Assembly: GCA_003255025.1 (NCBI GenBank) | Contig: QANY01004038.1 | Location: 801,420 to 865,419 of the forward strand | Reading direction: 5' to 3' | Length of the DNA stretch: 64,000 bases | DNA from: Datisca glomerata | Taxonomy: Eukaryota; Streptophyta; Magnoliopsida; Cucurbitales; Datiscaceae | Part shown: positions 1-11,837 of the stretch, piece by piece | Position numbering within the stretch: position 1 is the stretch's first letter | How the letters are laid out: each line of letters begins with the position of its first letter | Program-made: the position numbers and the translations under genes | Notes under the pieces: generated by a model | Told to the model about the DNA's origin: nothing | What the model saw: only the letters and a program-made list of their open reading frames with translations | Database searches by the model: none

Positions 1-628
1 TGAAAGTTACTGTTCTGCTTTCCCTTTTTGCCTGTGATGAAGATTTTCCTTCTGAGGCAATACTTTCTGTTTCTCTTTCTTCAACAGTTGTACTGCAAGA
101 GATGTGGTGCACTTGCAGACCCAATATTCTAAAGGACAGCTAAGCAAGGAGTAATCACCATACAAAAGGAAATAGCATAATCACCATACACGTGTGATCT
201 GAAAATAACGGTAACAGCTACCCGACAAGGCTTAAGCTAAACCACTGATCCTTCTTATTTGCAATACATCAAATTGAAGGCATATTTTCCTCATGCGCGA
301 ATCTCACTGAGATATTTTAGTTGATTTGGCTCCTTGATGCTGTAGTTTGCGATTTACACATTGTTGCAATAATGACCTTAAAATAAAACCATTTACATAA
401 TTTCCCTTTAAGATGGGCTCAAATTTTGTTTCACCTACAATTATCTAATCAAAGAGGAAATTACTATTCGGAGGAGTAATTTTATGGTAGAAAATCAGGA
501 GCAATGCATAAGATTGAGAAAAGGATAAATCCTAACCCAAATTAGAAAAGTAAACTTAAAGGAAGAAAAATAAAACCAGAAATGCAAGGATAGAATAGGA
601 ATATCCTGAGTTGTCTCCCTCATTCCTA
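1..628. other. Unassigned stretch left of the gypsy integrase remnant
   Basis: No open frame or known domain was recognised on either strand. By position it lies 3' of a minus-strand gypsy integrase remnant, so it could be that element's non-coding 3' internal region. I found no convincing similarity to the putative LTR near 8887-9750, so a matching 3' LTR is not demonstrated. Confidence 0.4.
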
Positions 629-1222
629 TTATTGCTTCACTCTTTTCCCATTTACCTTGAATTCTCTACCTGTTTTCTCTTCAATTAGGTCCACAACGCC
701 GTAGGAATAGACTTTGAGAAGCTTAAAAGGTCCTGGCCAATGATATTTTAGTTTGCCTAGGAATAACTTTAATCCGGAATTGAATAACACTTCAGCTCAT
801 GAAATTAATTCTCTGGTCATAATCCTTTTATCATGCCATCTTTTTATTTGCTCCATATACAGTCTTGCATTTTCAAATGAAAACAACCTGATTTCATTCA
901 ACTCATTTAGTTGTAGAGCTCTATTTACTCCAGTAGCGTGAAGATCTAAATTCAACCTTTTCACTACCCAAAATGCTCTATGTTGTAGCTCTAGAGGTAA
1001 GTGACATGCTTTTCCAAAGACTAGCATATAAGGAGACATGCCAAGTGAAGTCTTGAAAGTTGTTCTATAAGCCTACATTGCATCATCTAGCCTGATTAAC
1101 TAATCCTTCATAATAGTGTTTACCATTTTTTCTAGGATTCTTTTATTCTCTCTATTTGAAAATTTAACCTGCCCACTAGTTTGAGGGTGGTAGGATGTAG
1201 CAACCATGTGCTTTACTTCATA
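629..1222 (-). pseudogene. Ty3/gypsy (Athila/Tat-like) integrase C-terminal remnant
   Basis: Read on the minus strand, this codes for the end of a gypsy integrase. The strand-transfer core shows [14 protein letters not shown]. The region [17 protein letters not shown] follows, then a GPY/F-type module (YHWPGPFKLLKVYSYG), ending at a stop near 629. In-frame stops interrupt it near 1120, near 1085 and near 790, so it cannot make a working enzyme. The match to the plant Athila/Tat group is by motif recognition. The amino-terminal part of the integrase is missing: the coding sequence breaks exactly where a CACTA terminus begins at 1223. The gag and protease of the same type lie in the same orientation at 6425-8690, so this is the downstream half of one split element. 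Confidence 0.85.
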
Positions 1223-2633
1223 CACTACAACAAATATGGGATTCTATAAGATGCAGAAAACCCTATGAAAAGTAACCACAGGGTTCTCACGGAACCTATG
1301 TGGTAGAAAGTCCGCATTTTTTGCAGGGCCTTTGCTCTCTACGATAAAAGCTGTGACTTTTTACTTTTTACAGGGTTGTGTAATAGGGTTTATATGACCC
1401 CTACAGATTTTGTTTAACATGTGTTTTTTATCCTTGTGAATTAATACTCACATGTATTTTATATCCTATTAAATCATATACAATTATATTTATTGAACCT
1501 CATTCAAATAGTTTTTGGTTATAGATTCTGCCTCTTATATATAACTTTTTCTAGCATTTTATAAATGCTATCTTCTTTACAATCAATTTATATGTACATG
1601 CTTAAGCATTCAAAATTAATAAATTACCAAACTAAAAAAATTAACACATCATTTCATTTTAACAAAATAGATTACCAGACAAAAAGTATCACCAAAAGTA
1701 TCATTACTTAGTTAGTATACTAATACAATAGTATCACTATTCATTTCAAAAAATAAAAAGCATCTAAAAGTTTTACAGATGCTATAAAATATCTTCAAAT
1801 TTTCACTGACAGTTTCCTAGACTTAACTCTTCAAACTTTGATGCCATGTTGAACATCCTCAAGTGATTGTTGGTCCTGCATTTTAAAGAGAATAGTCATT
1901 GCACCTCTGAAAAGAAAGAGATAGTTTTTTCATTCAAGTTCATTAACATAAGTATTGATCAAACAAGAGAAGATATGAACTTGCAAACATAAGTAATAAC
2001 CAACAATAAGAACCCACTTCAATTGCACAAAAGAAAGATATGGACTTGCAAATTTTCCATATAATGAAGTATTGAACTATGATGATAAAAATAGTACAAC
2101 TATAAGTGCTATAACCATATCACTATTTCATCCTATGAAGATAAATTTAGCACAATATGCAAATCATATATAACACAACTTCATAGAAAATCAGAAAGCA
2201 TTTCGCAAAATGAAATTAGTTGTTCTTGCATTTCTCACAGCTAATATACACTACAACTACAAATGGGACATATTGAGCCTTACGTCAATCAACTATATTA
2301 TGATGAAGAATCTCACATCCTTAATAACTCCCCTCCAGTAAGGTCATTTGAACTTACATTGGCATACTACATCTACCCCCTATATCTAAAGTAAAAACAC
2401 AAAATATAGTTTAGTAACTTCCAGATACTGTAGAATAGACCTCATATAGAAGGGGAGGAGGAGAGAAAGACATAAAAATTATACATTTATGAGGCCAAGA
2501 GAATCAGATTGCTGGCAGAAAAATTTCAAAAGCTTTAATGTAGAAAGAATCTCAAACCTTTAATAACTCCACTCCAATAAGGTCATTTGAACTTAAATTG
2601 GCATAATCCATCTACAACCCCTATATGTCCAGA

Positions 2634-2673
2634 AATATATATATATATATANATATATATATATATATATATA
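2634..2673. repeat. (AT)n microsatellite with an undetermined base
   Basis: About 40 bp of alternating AT inside the CACTA element, with an N at 2652. The N probably marks a sequencing or assembly ambiguity in the repeat. Confidence 0.95.
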
Positions 2674-2819
2674 GATTGAAACCAGAAAATATACACAACT
2701 ACAATGTATTGGCACAACTTCACAAAAAATCCAGATCATATATAAAATAACTTCACATTGAAACCATAAATTATTGCAGCTATCTCAACTCCTAATGGAG
2801 CACAATAGTACAAATTGAA

Positions 2820-3116
2820 ACCATAAAAATGATTGAATCTTACCATAATGAACTTCGTCAACGGGTCATGCAACTATAGATTATAAAGCATCTTCATTGC
2901 GAGTCATATAAGAATTTGTACTCCATAAAAAAGCTTCGGGTTTCTTTGCCACATCAACCCATACTCTCACAACATTAGATCTGAGGGGAACGTGATGAAC
3001 AAGGTTTTTAGGATCATTTGATGACCATCGTCCTTCATCGAATATTTCTCCCGAACCAATCCAATCCAAAAATTTACATTTACCAAAGTATGTTGGTGTA
3101 TTAGTGTTGATACCAT
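2820..3116 (-). pseudogene. CACTA second gene, C-terminal exon remnant
   Basis: The minus-strand reading contains KFLDWIGSGEIFDEGRWSSN, then HHVPLRSNVVRVWVDVAKKP and EAFLWSTNSYMTRNEDAL. I recognise this as the conserved C-terminal domain next to En/Spm-like plant transposases (a 'DUF' type domain with a ..VRVWVDV.. core). Stops after DAL and in the following SIVA-PVDEV stretch show decay. The upstream side is cut at 3117 by a small inverted-repeat element. Family assignment is from memory of the motif pattern. Confidence 0.6.
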
Positions 3117-3994
3117 GGTTGTCAGAATCACGATTCGGATCATAGTATCGTAGGATCCTATGATCCCATAATTCCTATACGATCCCATAATTCTTAAACG
3201 ATCCGTATCGAGTATAGAATCAGAATCATGTGAGATCATGGTACGATTGCCACATGATCGATAGGATCGTGTAGGATCGCACGATCCCACCGATCCTACT
3301 TCGTTCTTTATTTAAAAATTAATTAAAGCGGTTTTGATGGTGAGATTTGAATCCTTGCACTACAGGTTTACCCCATGACCATTTAACCACTAAACCAAGA
3401 ATGCTTATGTAACAAAAATGAATATCTTTTATTTTAATTAAATATTTGACTATTTTATGACATTTTAATTTATCTATTTGAAGACTTGCACCACTTAAAG
3501 TTATCAAATTAGAATAAATATATGTTACCACTATTTTATTATATTTAGACATTTTGTTACAAATCTATTAAATTTGGACTTATAAATCAAACATTCCCAA
3601 ACCTAATATGTTATAATGATGTCTTAACATATTTAATCAAAAATTATCTTAACATATTTATTTATTTATCTTTCATAGTTTAAAACAATAATTAGGTGAA
3701 GTGTTGAGATTTTACATCGATAGACTGAACTTACAGTTCAAATGTGACGATTTACAAGTTTAATTGTTATTAAGTAGTGGTGAATGTCTTAAAATAATTG
3801 AGTTTAAGATATGATGCATTAGTGACTTCCCCTGATTTTACTTAGTTATAGTAATTAATATTATTTAAAGAATCTCATACATGCATATTTTCTTATATAT
3901 TTTAATTACTAATATTTAGTAGGATATTACGATCCTCGATCCGATCTACAAGACCCCTCCACCGATCTGAGTCAAAATTACGATTTTGACAACC
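3117..3994. mobile_element. Small non-autonomous inverted-repeat DNA element
   Basis: The ends are inverted: GGTTGTCAGAATCACGATTC at the left and, on the other strand, GGTTGTCAAAATCGTAATTT at the right. Both subterminal regions are rich in GATC-containing repeats (GATCCTATGATCCC and similar). It is about 0.88 kb with no coding capacity, and it interrupts the CACTA second gene. No clean target-site duplication was identified, so the superfamily (Mutator-like or hAT-like) is open. Confidence 0.6.
3326..3404 (-). repeat. tRNA-like SINE head (degenerate)
   Basis: On the minus strand a box-A-like TTTAGTGGTTAAATGG is followed by a box-B-like GGATTCAAATCTCACC at tRNA-like spacing. No acceptor-stem pairing is apparent, so this is more likely the head of a tRNA-derived SINE than a tRNA gene. 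It lies inside the small inverted-repeat element. Confidence 0.5.
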
Positions 3995-4179
3995 TTGGAT
4001 GACACTATATGAATAAATCAATAAAACAAGTATAAGCGTGAAAATTAAAAAACACAAATAACCACGATTTATAATTATTATTAGAAAAATCTTACCACAG
4101 GAGTAGGTATAGGTGAATTTAATTGTGAATCACTTTGATTGCCTAAATGACCCTGAAAAAAAAGTTCACTAGTGAAGAA

Positions 4180-4930
4180 GGTCAAATAATTATATCACTA
4201 ATGATATCAAACTTCTTTTGATTACCTGATTCTGGTTTTTGAAAAAATTGCTGACCATAGACTTCACCTCCCTCAATTCATCCTGCACCTTCTCGTACTT
4301 ATCTTCTAACACCTTCATCTTAGCTAAAACATTACATGTTGTAGATGTAACACGGATGCCAAGGCCTCTCACACGTCCACGCCTGTCTTTGCCCAAAACT
4401 TTACCATGACCGTCATCATTCAAATTTTGCGTAACAGATTCAATATGCTTTGCCTGAACGTATTTCAGTTTATGCTAAAACAACGAAAACTTGATGTTAA
4501 GCATCAAAATTATGAAACCTACCCAACCATTCACATATTAAAATTTACATATAATAGCCTCAATAGCTTCTGCATTCACTGGCTCACCATTTATCCTCTT
4601 ATACTTCAATCTAAACATCAACTCTCGTTATCGAGCTTGGATCAGAATTATTCTTTTTCTAAGCAAAAGAAAAGACATTTAACAACAAATAGAAAATTAA
4701 CAAATTCAACAAAAAAAAATATTATTTAAATTTAGAAAATAGTTACCTCCCAGTAGGGTAAATAAAAATATTGATATTTTCTTCCAAATGGTAGTAAATT
4801 CCTTGGTCTTTTTTCCTTTTTTCTTAGCACCTTTTCTGAAATCATTCACAAAAGCACTAAGTTCTCGAGTGATAGTGACTCCAGTCATGACTCTAGGAGC
4901 ATTATCTTTCTCTTCAATTCCATAAAACAG
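4180..4930 (-). pseudogene. CACTA second-gene internal exons
   Basis: The minus strand carries a segment with GRVRGLGIRVTST followed by a short coiled-coil-like stretch (LEDKYEKVQDELREVKSMV, about 4250-4310). This arrangement is familiar from the Transposase_24/En-Spm-associated proteins. A second open piece (about 4740-4890) is lysine-rich and ends in WKKISIF; I do not recognise a domain in it. The pieces are probably exons of one gene, but splice sites were not established and no intact frame exists. Confidence 0.45.
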
Positions 4931-4959
4931 AGACTTTTTTGTCCTTAAATGATGAAGTG

Positions 4960-6160
4960 GTGGAAAAAAATGTCTATGTCACATATATGCGCACTTCTTG
5001 CAATATGTCAACCAACGTGAGTGAGCATTCATACCATAAGTGGACATGCCTTCTTGCCCTTTGTAGTGTATCCAGAAAGAATGTCATAAGCTGTAAAATC
5101 ATTAATCGTCCACAACAAAATTGCTATAAAATTGAAATACCCTTTCTGGAAGGAATCATACATTTGCACACCATTATTCCATAGTTCTTGCAAATCCTCT
5201 ATGAGTGGTTGCAGATGAATATCATTGTCATCACCATGTTGCTTTTGCACCAGGAATCAATAATGTCAACATCATATTACATTTCTTCATGCACAACGAC
5301 GATGATAAGCATAACTGACCAACAACTATAGTTGGTACCTAGACTCCTGAATGGGTTGATACCATCTGCTGCAAGGCCAAATCTAAGATTTAGAGGATCG
5401 TTTGAAAAAGATGGCCATTTATCATTCATGCACCAAGTCCCATGCCACAAAATCTATTTGGTGACACATTTTCCCATCGTTACTTTTATTGTAGGAATGC
5501 CACTTTAAAGCTTCAGCCATTTTCGGAGACATAAACATTCTCCTAAACCTCAAAATCATTGAGAAATAGCGTAGAATCTTTTCAGGAACACCTTTTCTAA
5601 TTTTAATGTTTATCAATTTTCCATCTTGAAGAACTACATTTCGGACATGTCTCTAGATTTTCCATCTCTTTTCTAAATAGACAACAATCATTCACGCATT
5701 CATGAATTTTTGTATACCCCAAATTAATTTTTTTGAGATTTTTTTTTTCACGAAGCACATGAAATTGGGTAGCACATTTTTAGGCGATAACATATCACCC
5801 AAAATCTCTAAAAGTGTATTGTCGACCCACTAACAACTTTTGGTTTGTAAAGAGTCACAATGGTTGATAACTTTGTGAACTTTGTACAACTTGGATATAA
5901 AGGAGTCCTGACATCATCCAATGTTTTGCTAAAGTCCTCATCTCTTTTCTCATAATGCTCCACATACTCTTTCTCATGTTCATATGTGATTTTGTATAAT
6001 ATCTAATAGGTACTCCATGATGATACCGATTTGTATATGTAGGATTCATGCCTTTGATAATGAAATGCTAAAAAATATCATTAGAATATTGGTGATTCAT
6101 ATTCCTACATTTCTTACTAGAGCATGAAATTTTTTCAAGATAATCTGCATTCTTTATAGC
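4960..6160 (-). pseudogene. CACTA TNP2-type transposase, decayed
   Basis: On the minus strand, from high to low coordinates: a transposase-associated zinc-binding-like region (SCSSKKCRNMNHQYSND, about 6070-6150); a segment reading YTKIHECVNDCCLFRKEMEN with a CPKC pair (about 5650-5760); KILRYFSMILRFRRMFMS (about 5530-5600); FGLAADGINPFRSLGTNYSC (about 5320-5390); and HLQPLIEDLQELWNNGV with LLWTINDFTAYDILSGY (about 5060-5220). This order matches plant TNP2/TNPD transposases, which cut and join CACTA ends. Frame changes between segments and several stops make it a pseudogene. Confidence 0.85.
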
Positions 6161-6360
6161 CTCTTGCTCTTTGGATGCACTCGTCCGAATCTCTTTCAAT
6201 TCAAAAGTAAAATCTAAGTATTTAAACTATCTCTTTCAATACTAAGATTGAACTAGCGTGAGAATTAATTTTCATTACCAGTTAAAATGCACCCAATCTT
6301 TATCCATCATGTGAAACTATAACTATGAATATAAGAAATGTATCAATTGCATGCATTTGT

Positions 6361-6378
6361 TTAGCACTTGCAAGTGCT
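6361..6378. repeat. Perfect 18-bp palindrome
   Basis: TAGCACTTGCAAGTGCTA is a perfect inverted repeat near the missing right end of the CACTA element. Short palindromic subterminal motifs bind the CACTA accessory protein in known systems, but here only one copy was noticed, so a functional role is speculative. Confidence 0.4.
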
Positions 6379-6424
6379 AAATAAAACATATCAAATTTAT
6401 TCAATTTTAGTATTGATTCTATCT

Positions 6425-7087
6425 TTAAACGAAGATGAATATATTGAAATCTAGTTTAAGGGTATATGATTTGTCAGCCAATTGTATATTGACAATTGTT
6501 GGTATGGCTTCACCAATATCTAATTATAGATTGACATTCGCATCAGCTTTATGCTTGCTCCTAGATCATATAGAGTTCTTTCATAGTATGACTTCCAAAA
6601 TTGAGCAGGGTCTTTCAACTTTGGAGGTAGCATGTTTTGCAAAATTAAGCTACACTCATTTGTTACTGTAACAGTCTCGAATTCTCCCAATCTCATCTTT
6701 TTGGTCAAAATGTCATTTATGAATTTGACATAACTAGGCATTTTTTAAGGGCTTCCACCGATGGGATATTGATGTGTAACTGCTTTAGAATATCTAAAAA
6801 CTTGCTGAGTTGCCCATCCTGCTTCTTCTTCTGATGTTTTTGAGGAAAAAGGGTGGTGGTCTTTATATCCTCTATTGTGATGGTCATTGCACATGCTGTG
6901 TTGCCTCAGTTGCTTTCTTTTCTAAAGTTCTCTCTGGTACAACTACTTCTTTAACTTCCTCATCAGCTTGGTTTTTTTTGTTTGTCAAGTAAGCTAAATG
7001 TTTTTCCACTTCTCAGATTGATTGCCTTGCAATGCTCTTTACAGTATCTCCTTGAGGTCTAGTGTTTAGAGTTTTGCCAACTACCAT
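6425..7087 (-). pseudogene. Ty3/gypsy gag C-terminus and aspartic protease
   Basis: The minus-strand reading gives, with frame shifts, KFLDILKQLHINIPSVEAL, then MPSYVKFINDILTKKMRLGE, ILQNMLPPKLKDPAQF and the protease core LYDLGASIKLM (about 6550). The DLGAS triplet context is typical of Athila/Tat-group aspartic proteases, which process the polyprotein. Coding similarity fades at about 6425, where CACTA sequence starts. It ends at 7087/7088, where another transposon terminus interrupts it. Shifts near 6730-6900 show it is inactive. Confidence 0.85.
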
Positions 7088-8302
7088 CACTACTACAAAT
7101 ATGGATTTTCACGATGGGGCTAAAAAAACAGACATGATGAGGCTGACTAAATACGTCGTCTAAAAGCAAATAGCAAATTTCTACGACGGTGGGTAAAAAT
7201 CTCATCGTTTTAAAACATGTTAAATACAATGAGGTGTCATTAAAGTAATAGGGTATCGAAACTCTATAGTATTAAATGATAGAATTCTTTAAATTCAATG
7301 AGGGTGGGCGATCAAGACCCCATCGTATTATAGTAAAATGAATCAAAATGACGAGGCCTCGACTCCCCGACATATTTGGCAAAAGAAGTTTGTACTTCAC
7401 TCCCGAAAGAAGTTCGTACTTTCACTTCCACTCTCTTTCCCATTTCATTACCTCTCTCATCCCGCGTATGTGCCCTATCCTCTTCTTCTTCTCCAGCGTC
7501 ATGTCCGCAACCTCACCGTGATGGCCTGCCGACTCTCCTTCAAAGGTTCACCTTCTCCCTTTGGGAAGCTCTCTATTTTTAGCAGCAAAACTCTCCTTCT
7601 CAACCGTAATGATTCACCTTGGGTTTGATTGCTTATGCACTCATTTGATTATTTTCACTTAAGGTACGTGAACATGAATAATTTTAGTATTCAACCACAT
7701 TAGCGAGATGAGAAGAGCCAAATTTACAATGTTGGTAGAGCTGAAGAGGCTGATCTGGAGTTACTGACTTAGTCAAGTAGTCAAAATATAAAAGCTACCT
7801 AGGAAGCCACACAAGTCGGAGTGACCGATTAAAGCAGGAGGAAAAGTTGCCACTGTGGCAAAGTAGGCAACGAGTATTACAACCGTTAGATTCATCATGC
7901 TATATCCAATGGTCTGAATTTAAATAGTTGTTAATATTGATAAGAAGGACTTAGTCATTAACCTAACGAATGAAGTAAATGTTAGAAGATAAACTCAATC
8001 TGGAAGAATATTCCGTTTATTTTTTGTGTGTATTTTAGGAGTTGTGTTATACTATAAGCCTATAAATATAGGCCAAATTGTAAACTTAGGGACCTAATAA
8101 AAAACCGAGTGAAACTACTCACTTTCATACTTATTCTCTCTACTCTCATCATTTTTCTAGCGTATAGGAGAAAATTCCTTTACAGTACGCATCTCTCTCT
8201 CTCTCTCTCCCTGAGTTTTTATTTGGCGTTAGGGCTCGCACGTCGATATCATGTCCTAATTAAATCAGGTGGTAGAGTCATCCATGCTTTGGCTCTCTCT
8301 TA
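7088..8302. mobile_element. Composite insertion: CACTA-like end plus LTR-like segment
   Basis: CACTACTACAAATATGGATT at 7088 resembles a CACTA terminus and is followed by GACGGTGGG-type motifs often seen in CACTA subterminal sequence. The right part (about 7650-8300) looks different: it has a TATA-like CCTATAAATATAGG at 8058-8073, followed by a (CT)n tract at 8191-8209, as in the promoter half of an LTR. No right-hand CACTA end was found. Gag coding resumes at about 8303. The internal boundaries are uncertain, and predicted peptides here look non-coding. Confidence 0.5.
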
Positions 8303-8690
8303 ATGAATAGGAATAACCTCATCCTTAAAGCATCTTTTATAGCACTTGGGATCTGAAAAGTTTCACTAGCCTCTGTAAATAGCCTGAGAAGAATATGAGG
8401 ATCTTTAGTAGGAAAACCATTAAATTGTCCCACAACTTGAAGCATTTGGAACATCACTCACTTCAATTCAAATTGTGGTGCTTAAATTTCTAGCCTCACG
8501 ATTCGAGGATTCATGGATTGAGGGGTAAGTATTGCATAGTCCCTGATGGACCTTTCTATGTCATAGGCTATAACAATGACATTGTTACCATTGTTAGCAT
8601 TATTAACATTCTGATTGTGGTTTTTGTTCAGGACTACTCCTTCTTCATTGGCTGCTATATCCCTTACTACAGCTAATCTTTTCTATTCTC
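8303..8690 (-). pseudogene. Ty3/gypsy gag N-terminal half
   Basis: The minus strand reads ERSIRDYAILTPQSMNP, then QVVGQFNGFPTKDPHILLRL and IKDALRMRLFLFIKRE, the retrotransposon gag pattern that forms the particle shell. A stop lies near 8490. It joins the gypsy fragments at 6425-7087 and 629-1222 in order and orientation. A stretch of gag between here and 7087 is missing and replaced by the composite insertion. Confidence 0.8.
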
Positions 8691-8860
8691 TCCCTAACTT
8701 CCTTAGAGTTCTATCAATCTCTGGAACAAGATTAAATTAAGGTGATTGCTATCTATGCAGAAAAAGAAATCCAAAACCTACAACAGAGCAATAACAGATT
8801 TCAGTATAGTAATCTAAATATTAAGTCTAAACTGATTTAAATAGCTAAGTTCTTCACTCA

Positions 8861-8882
8861 ATCCCCGACAATGAAACCAAAA
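8861..8882 (-). other. Gypsy primer-binding site (Athila/Tat-type)
   Basis: The minus strand reads TTTGGTTTCATTGTCGGGGA. This is a mutated form of the TGGCGCCGTTGTCGGGGA-type primer-binding site common in plant Athila/Tat elements. It sits just upstream of gag, as expected. Confidence 0.65.
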
Positions 8883-8886
8883 ACTT

Positions 8887-9750
8887 GTAGCGTGTAATAT
8901 GAACGTAAGTGCACGTGTCATTCTCCACATGGATTGGGGAAAACAATTAGCCAGCAAAATCTGTTTAGATCCTAATTAAACTTGCTAAAAGGAAATGAAA
9001 TCAAAAATTAATAATTCCTAAGGTTAATGGAGAGTGATATTGATCAAGTGAGACAAAAACATAAGCATGTAAAGTGTATGCATTCAATGGTTGGATATAT
9101 GAGAATGATTAATTCCCATTTTTATTATCAATCTTGAGTTAAATCTGCTTGAACTGCTATAGTATTACTAACCACATTAACCTCAAATGACTTATGTACA
9201 AGTGATTTTCGTCCTTGCAACTCAAGCTCTTAATTAAACTTAATTTATTCCTAAGCGGGAGTAAAACTAAAATCTCTGATTAATGACTCCAGTTGTTTAG
9301 GTTTGCAAGGTAAATAATATATTCCTATATCACCCACTAATTACTTTAATTACATAAGAATCAAGTAAACATGCATTACTGGAGTCAGATATATTGATTT
9401 AAACTTTTTTAGTATTTAAATCAATGGGTTTCTCATGCATTGATGGCCAGCCAATTAATGAGATTAAACATTAAGTAGAAACGAATAAAATGCCATTAGC
9501 TTAGCTTTGCAATCCAAACATCACTAGTCAAGATTAATAACTTAAAGGTTCACCAATTATTTTAGCTAGAAAGTATTAGTTGTTATTGAGCTTAAGGACA
9601 AATTTAGGCAACATCATAGCCATTAAAATACAGAATAATAAGCTTTGAAGAAAGAAGAAATGCTAAGTTAAAGATGGATAAAGGAGGAGATAAAAGAAGA
9701 TTGAAACAATATCTTCTATCTTGTCTTCTTCCTCGTCATACTCTCTCCCT
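8887..9750 (-). mobile_element. Putative 5' LTR of the gypsy element
   Basis: By position next to the primer-binding site this should be the 5' LTR. The inner end reads TGTAGCG on the plus strand (CTACA on the minus strand). The outer end is not fixed, and no second LTR copy was recognised for comparison. No coding potential was seen. Confidence 0.35.
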
Positions 9751-10080
9751 CTAAGACATTTATAACGAAACTACTAATGTATAAAAGTCTTTTGATCATA
9801 AGAATTGTTTAATTTTTTAATCTAGTGTATAATAATAGTTTCTTATATTTTAATCTAAAAAAATCTCATTATCATATCAATATTCATCAATAATGTGAAT
9901 TTCAGTACATTAATAACTCAATTTTTGAGTTCTAAGATATTTATAGTGAAACTACTCATGTAAAAAAAAGTCTTCCAACTGTAAGAATTGTTTAATTTTC
10001 TAATTTATTCGAAATAGTTAAGAAACTTAATTACCATATTAATATTCATCCGTAATGTGAATTTTAATAAAAAAAATATA
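9751..10080. repeat. Diverged tandem duplication, unit about 180 bp
   Basis: Two successive copies start with CTAAGACATTTATA (9751) and CTAAGATATTTATA (9932). Both contain AAGAATTGTTTAATTTT, and later AATATTCATC followed by AATGTGAATTT. The second copy is shorter. Just beyond it, a second short direct repeat (AAATAGCTACA followed by TGTAGAAA) occurs at about 10081 and 10147. Confidence 0.75.
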
Positions 10081-10180
10081 CAAATAGCTACACTGTAGAA
10101 ACTTAAGATAAATAGCCCCACCCCTCTTTACTTTTTGGACTTTATACACAAATAGCTACATTGTAGAAAATTAATATAAA

Positions 10181-11837
10181 GATAGACAACAAGTTTCATA
10201 AATTTATATAGTCATATTTTATGGTTCCACCTACTAGAAGCATTTTCTTTCTATTATACCCTTTTAAATAGTATTTAATGATTATTTTATAAAACTCTAT
10301 AAATCTCTATTATACTCTTCTTTCTCTGAAACTTTGTCTCCTCTTCTCAATGCAAGGCGTCGACTCCCTTTCAAAAGGGTGTGCTTTCTTTATCTAGTAC
10401 CTCAAAGGTAGGGCATCAAAATTGAAGAAGGTCACTTGTCGCGCAGCAACACGAGTTTGAGACCACCTGATGATGAACTTTGCATGTCGTCCAATGGCTT
10501 TTCAATCGACTCCCAGCTTTAAACACTAGACATAGCAAAATAAGTACAAATACTGATCATTTAATACCAAATCAGCTAGAAATATAGACTCATCCTATTA
10601 AAAATAGTAAAATGATAAAACAAATTCATAAACAAGCAATTCACTTTTAAATTTCTAAAGAATTAAGCTTGAAAGTCCATAGATAACTCTTATTTCTTAG
10701 AGTTATCAAGCACACTTGAGCCTTTACCAACTAAAAAATGCCCAAAGAATCCTTTCTTCTTATCTCTTCCCAAATTGTTCTATGTATTTTTTTAGAGATT
10801 GAGGACAATTAAATCATTCCTTACCCCTTCCCCATTTTTCCCGTCATCCCTCCTTTTAATGTTGTCGAGGACGACTCATGTCATGTCCATCCTTCAAATA
10901 AATCACCCCTCTCTCACACACATCTATAACACTATATGTGAGAACATAAATTGGTTAGTTTCTTAGTGAAATTATGATTTAAGAGATAAAAATTTATTTT
11001 CAGTCTTATTAAACAAGAAGATAATTCCCTTAAAATATTGAATAGGAAAAAAGACAACGCATAATTAACTATCAAGAGAAAATAAACTAAAATGTTAATG
11101 CAAATTTATCTGAGAAGAGAAATTTTTTTTATCTCAAATTCATCATCCATCACAGGCAGACCCAACCCCCGCTGTTGGCGGAACCCATCCCCAAACTCTA
11201 ACCCACAAATTCTCCAAAATCAAAACCCATACATAAATCCTGATCAGACGCATATGACATTTTTCTTGATCAAAATGTAGGGGATGTCTCCAATGGATGT
11301 TCGTTCAACTAAGACAGGTGAGCTCTGCAAATTTAAAGCGGGAGGAAAGAACAATATGATTTTGGCACGTGATACTTTTACAATGTCTAATGGAAGAAAT
11401 TTGGGCGTTAAAGATATTTAGGAAGGAGGACTAATCCTGCCTACTTAATATTACTAATGTTAAAGTTTATGGGTGCAAATTGTCAATCATCTATAGTTTA
11501 AATCCTGATCAGTTACTAGGTCTCAAGAATACCTATACATACACATAAATTGCATTCTCAGAGAAATCTTTTTGACACATCATTATCCTACATAACATAA
11601 TTTTAGCACATTATTATTTAGCGATACTTATCATGTACTTTTAAGAGTAAATTTTCTTGAGAAAAATCTTTAGCTATGTTAGAGAAAAAAATATACCGAG
11701 GAAATGTGGATAAAGAATTTCTTCTTTCATACTTTTTACTGACTGATATTGACTATCCCATATGCTGGAAATTTGAATGCCTTTCCGAACTGCAGTCTAT
11801 TTGTTCAATTGTAGCCTTTTCAGGCCATATTCCCATA
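10181..11837. other. AT-rich intergenic sequence, nothing recognised
   Basis: Both strands were read. Short open frames (for example at 11092-11280) lack any recognisable domain and show no sign of coding. Confidence 0.5.

Larger units (their letters stand above)
1223..6425 (-). mobile_element. CACTA (En/Spm) transposon, right end missing
   Basis: The left boundary is a CACTA terminus (CACTACAACAAATATGGG) starting at 1223, inside the gypsy integrase. Both usual CACTA coding regions are recognisable on the minus strand: a TNP2-type transposase (about 4960-6160) and a second gene (about 2820-4930). The matching inverted terminus (ending GTAGTG) was not found near 6425, where gypsy protease sequence resumes. 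The gypsy reverse transcriptase, RNase H and first half of integrase are also absent. I infer a deletion that removed the CACTA right end together with adjacent gypsy sequence. The right boundary is therefore approximate. Confidence 0.75.

Noticed and set aside
1..600. 3' LTR of the gypsy element
   Set aside because: No recognisable match to the putative 5' LTR at 8887-9750.
3326..3404. Functional tRNA gene
   Set aside because: A and B boxes are present, but no acceptor-stem pairing or clear anticodon arm; kept as a SINE head.
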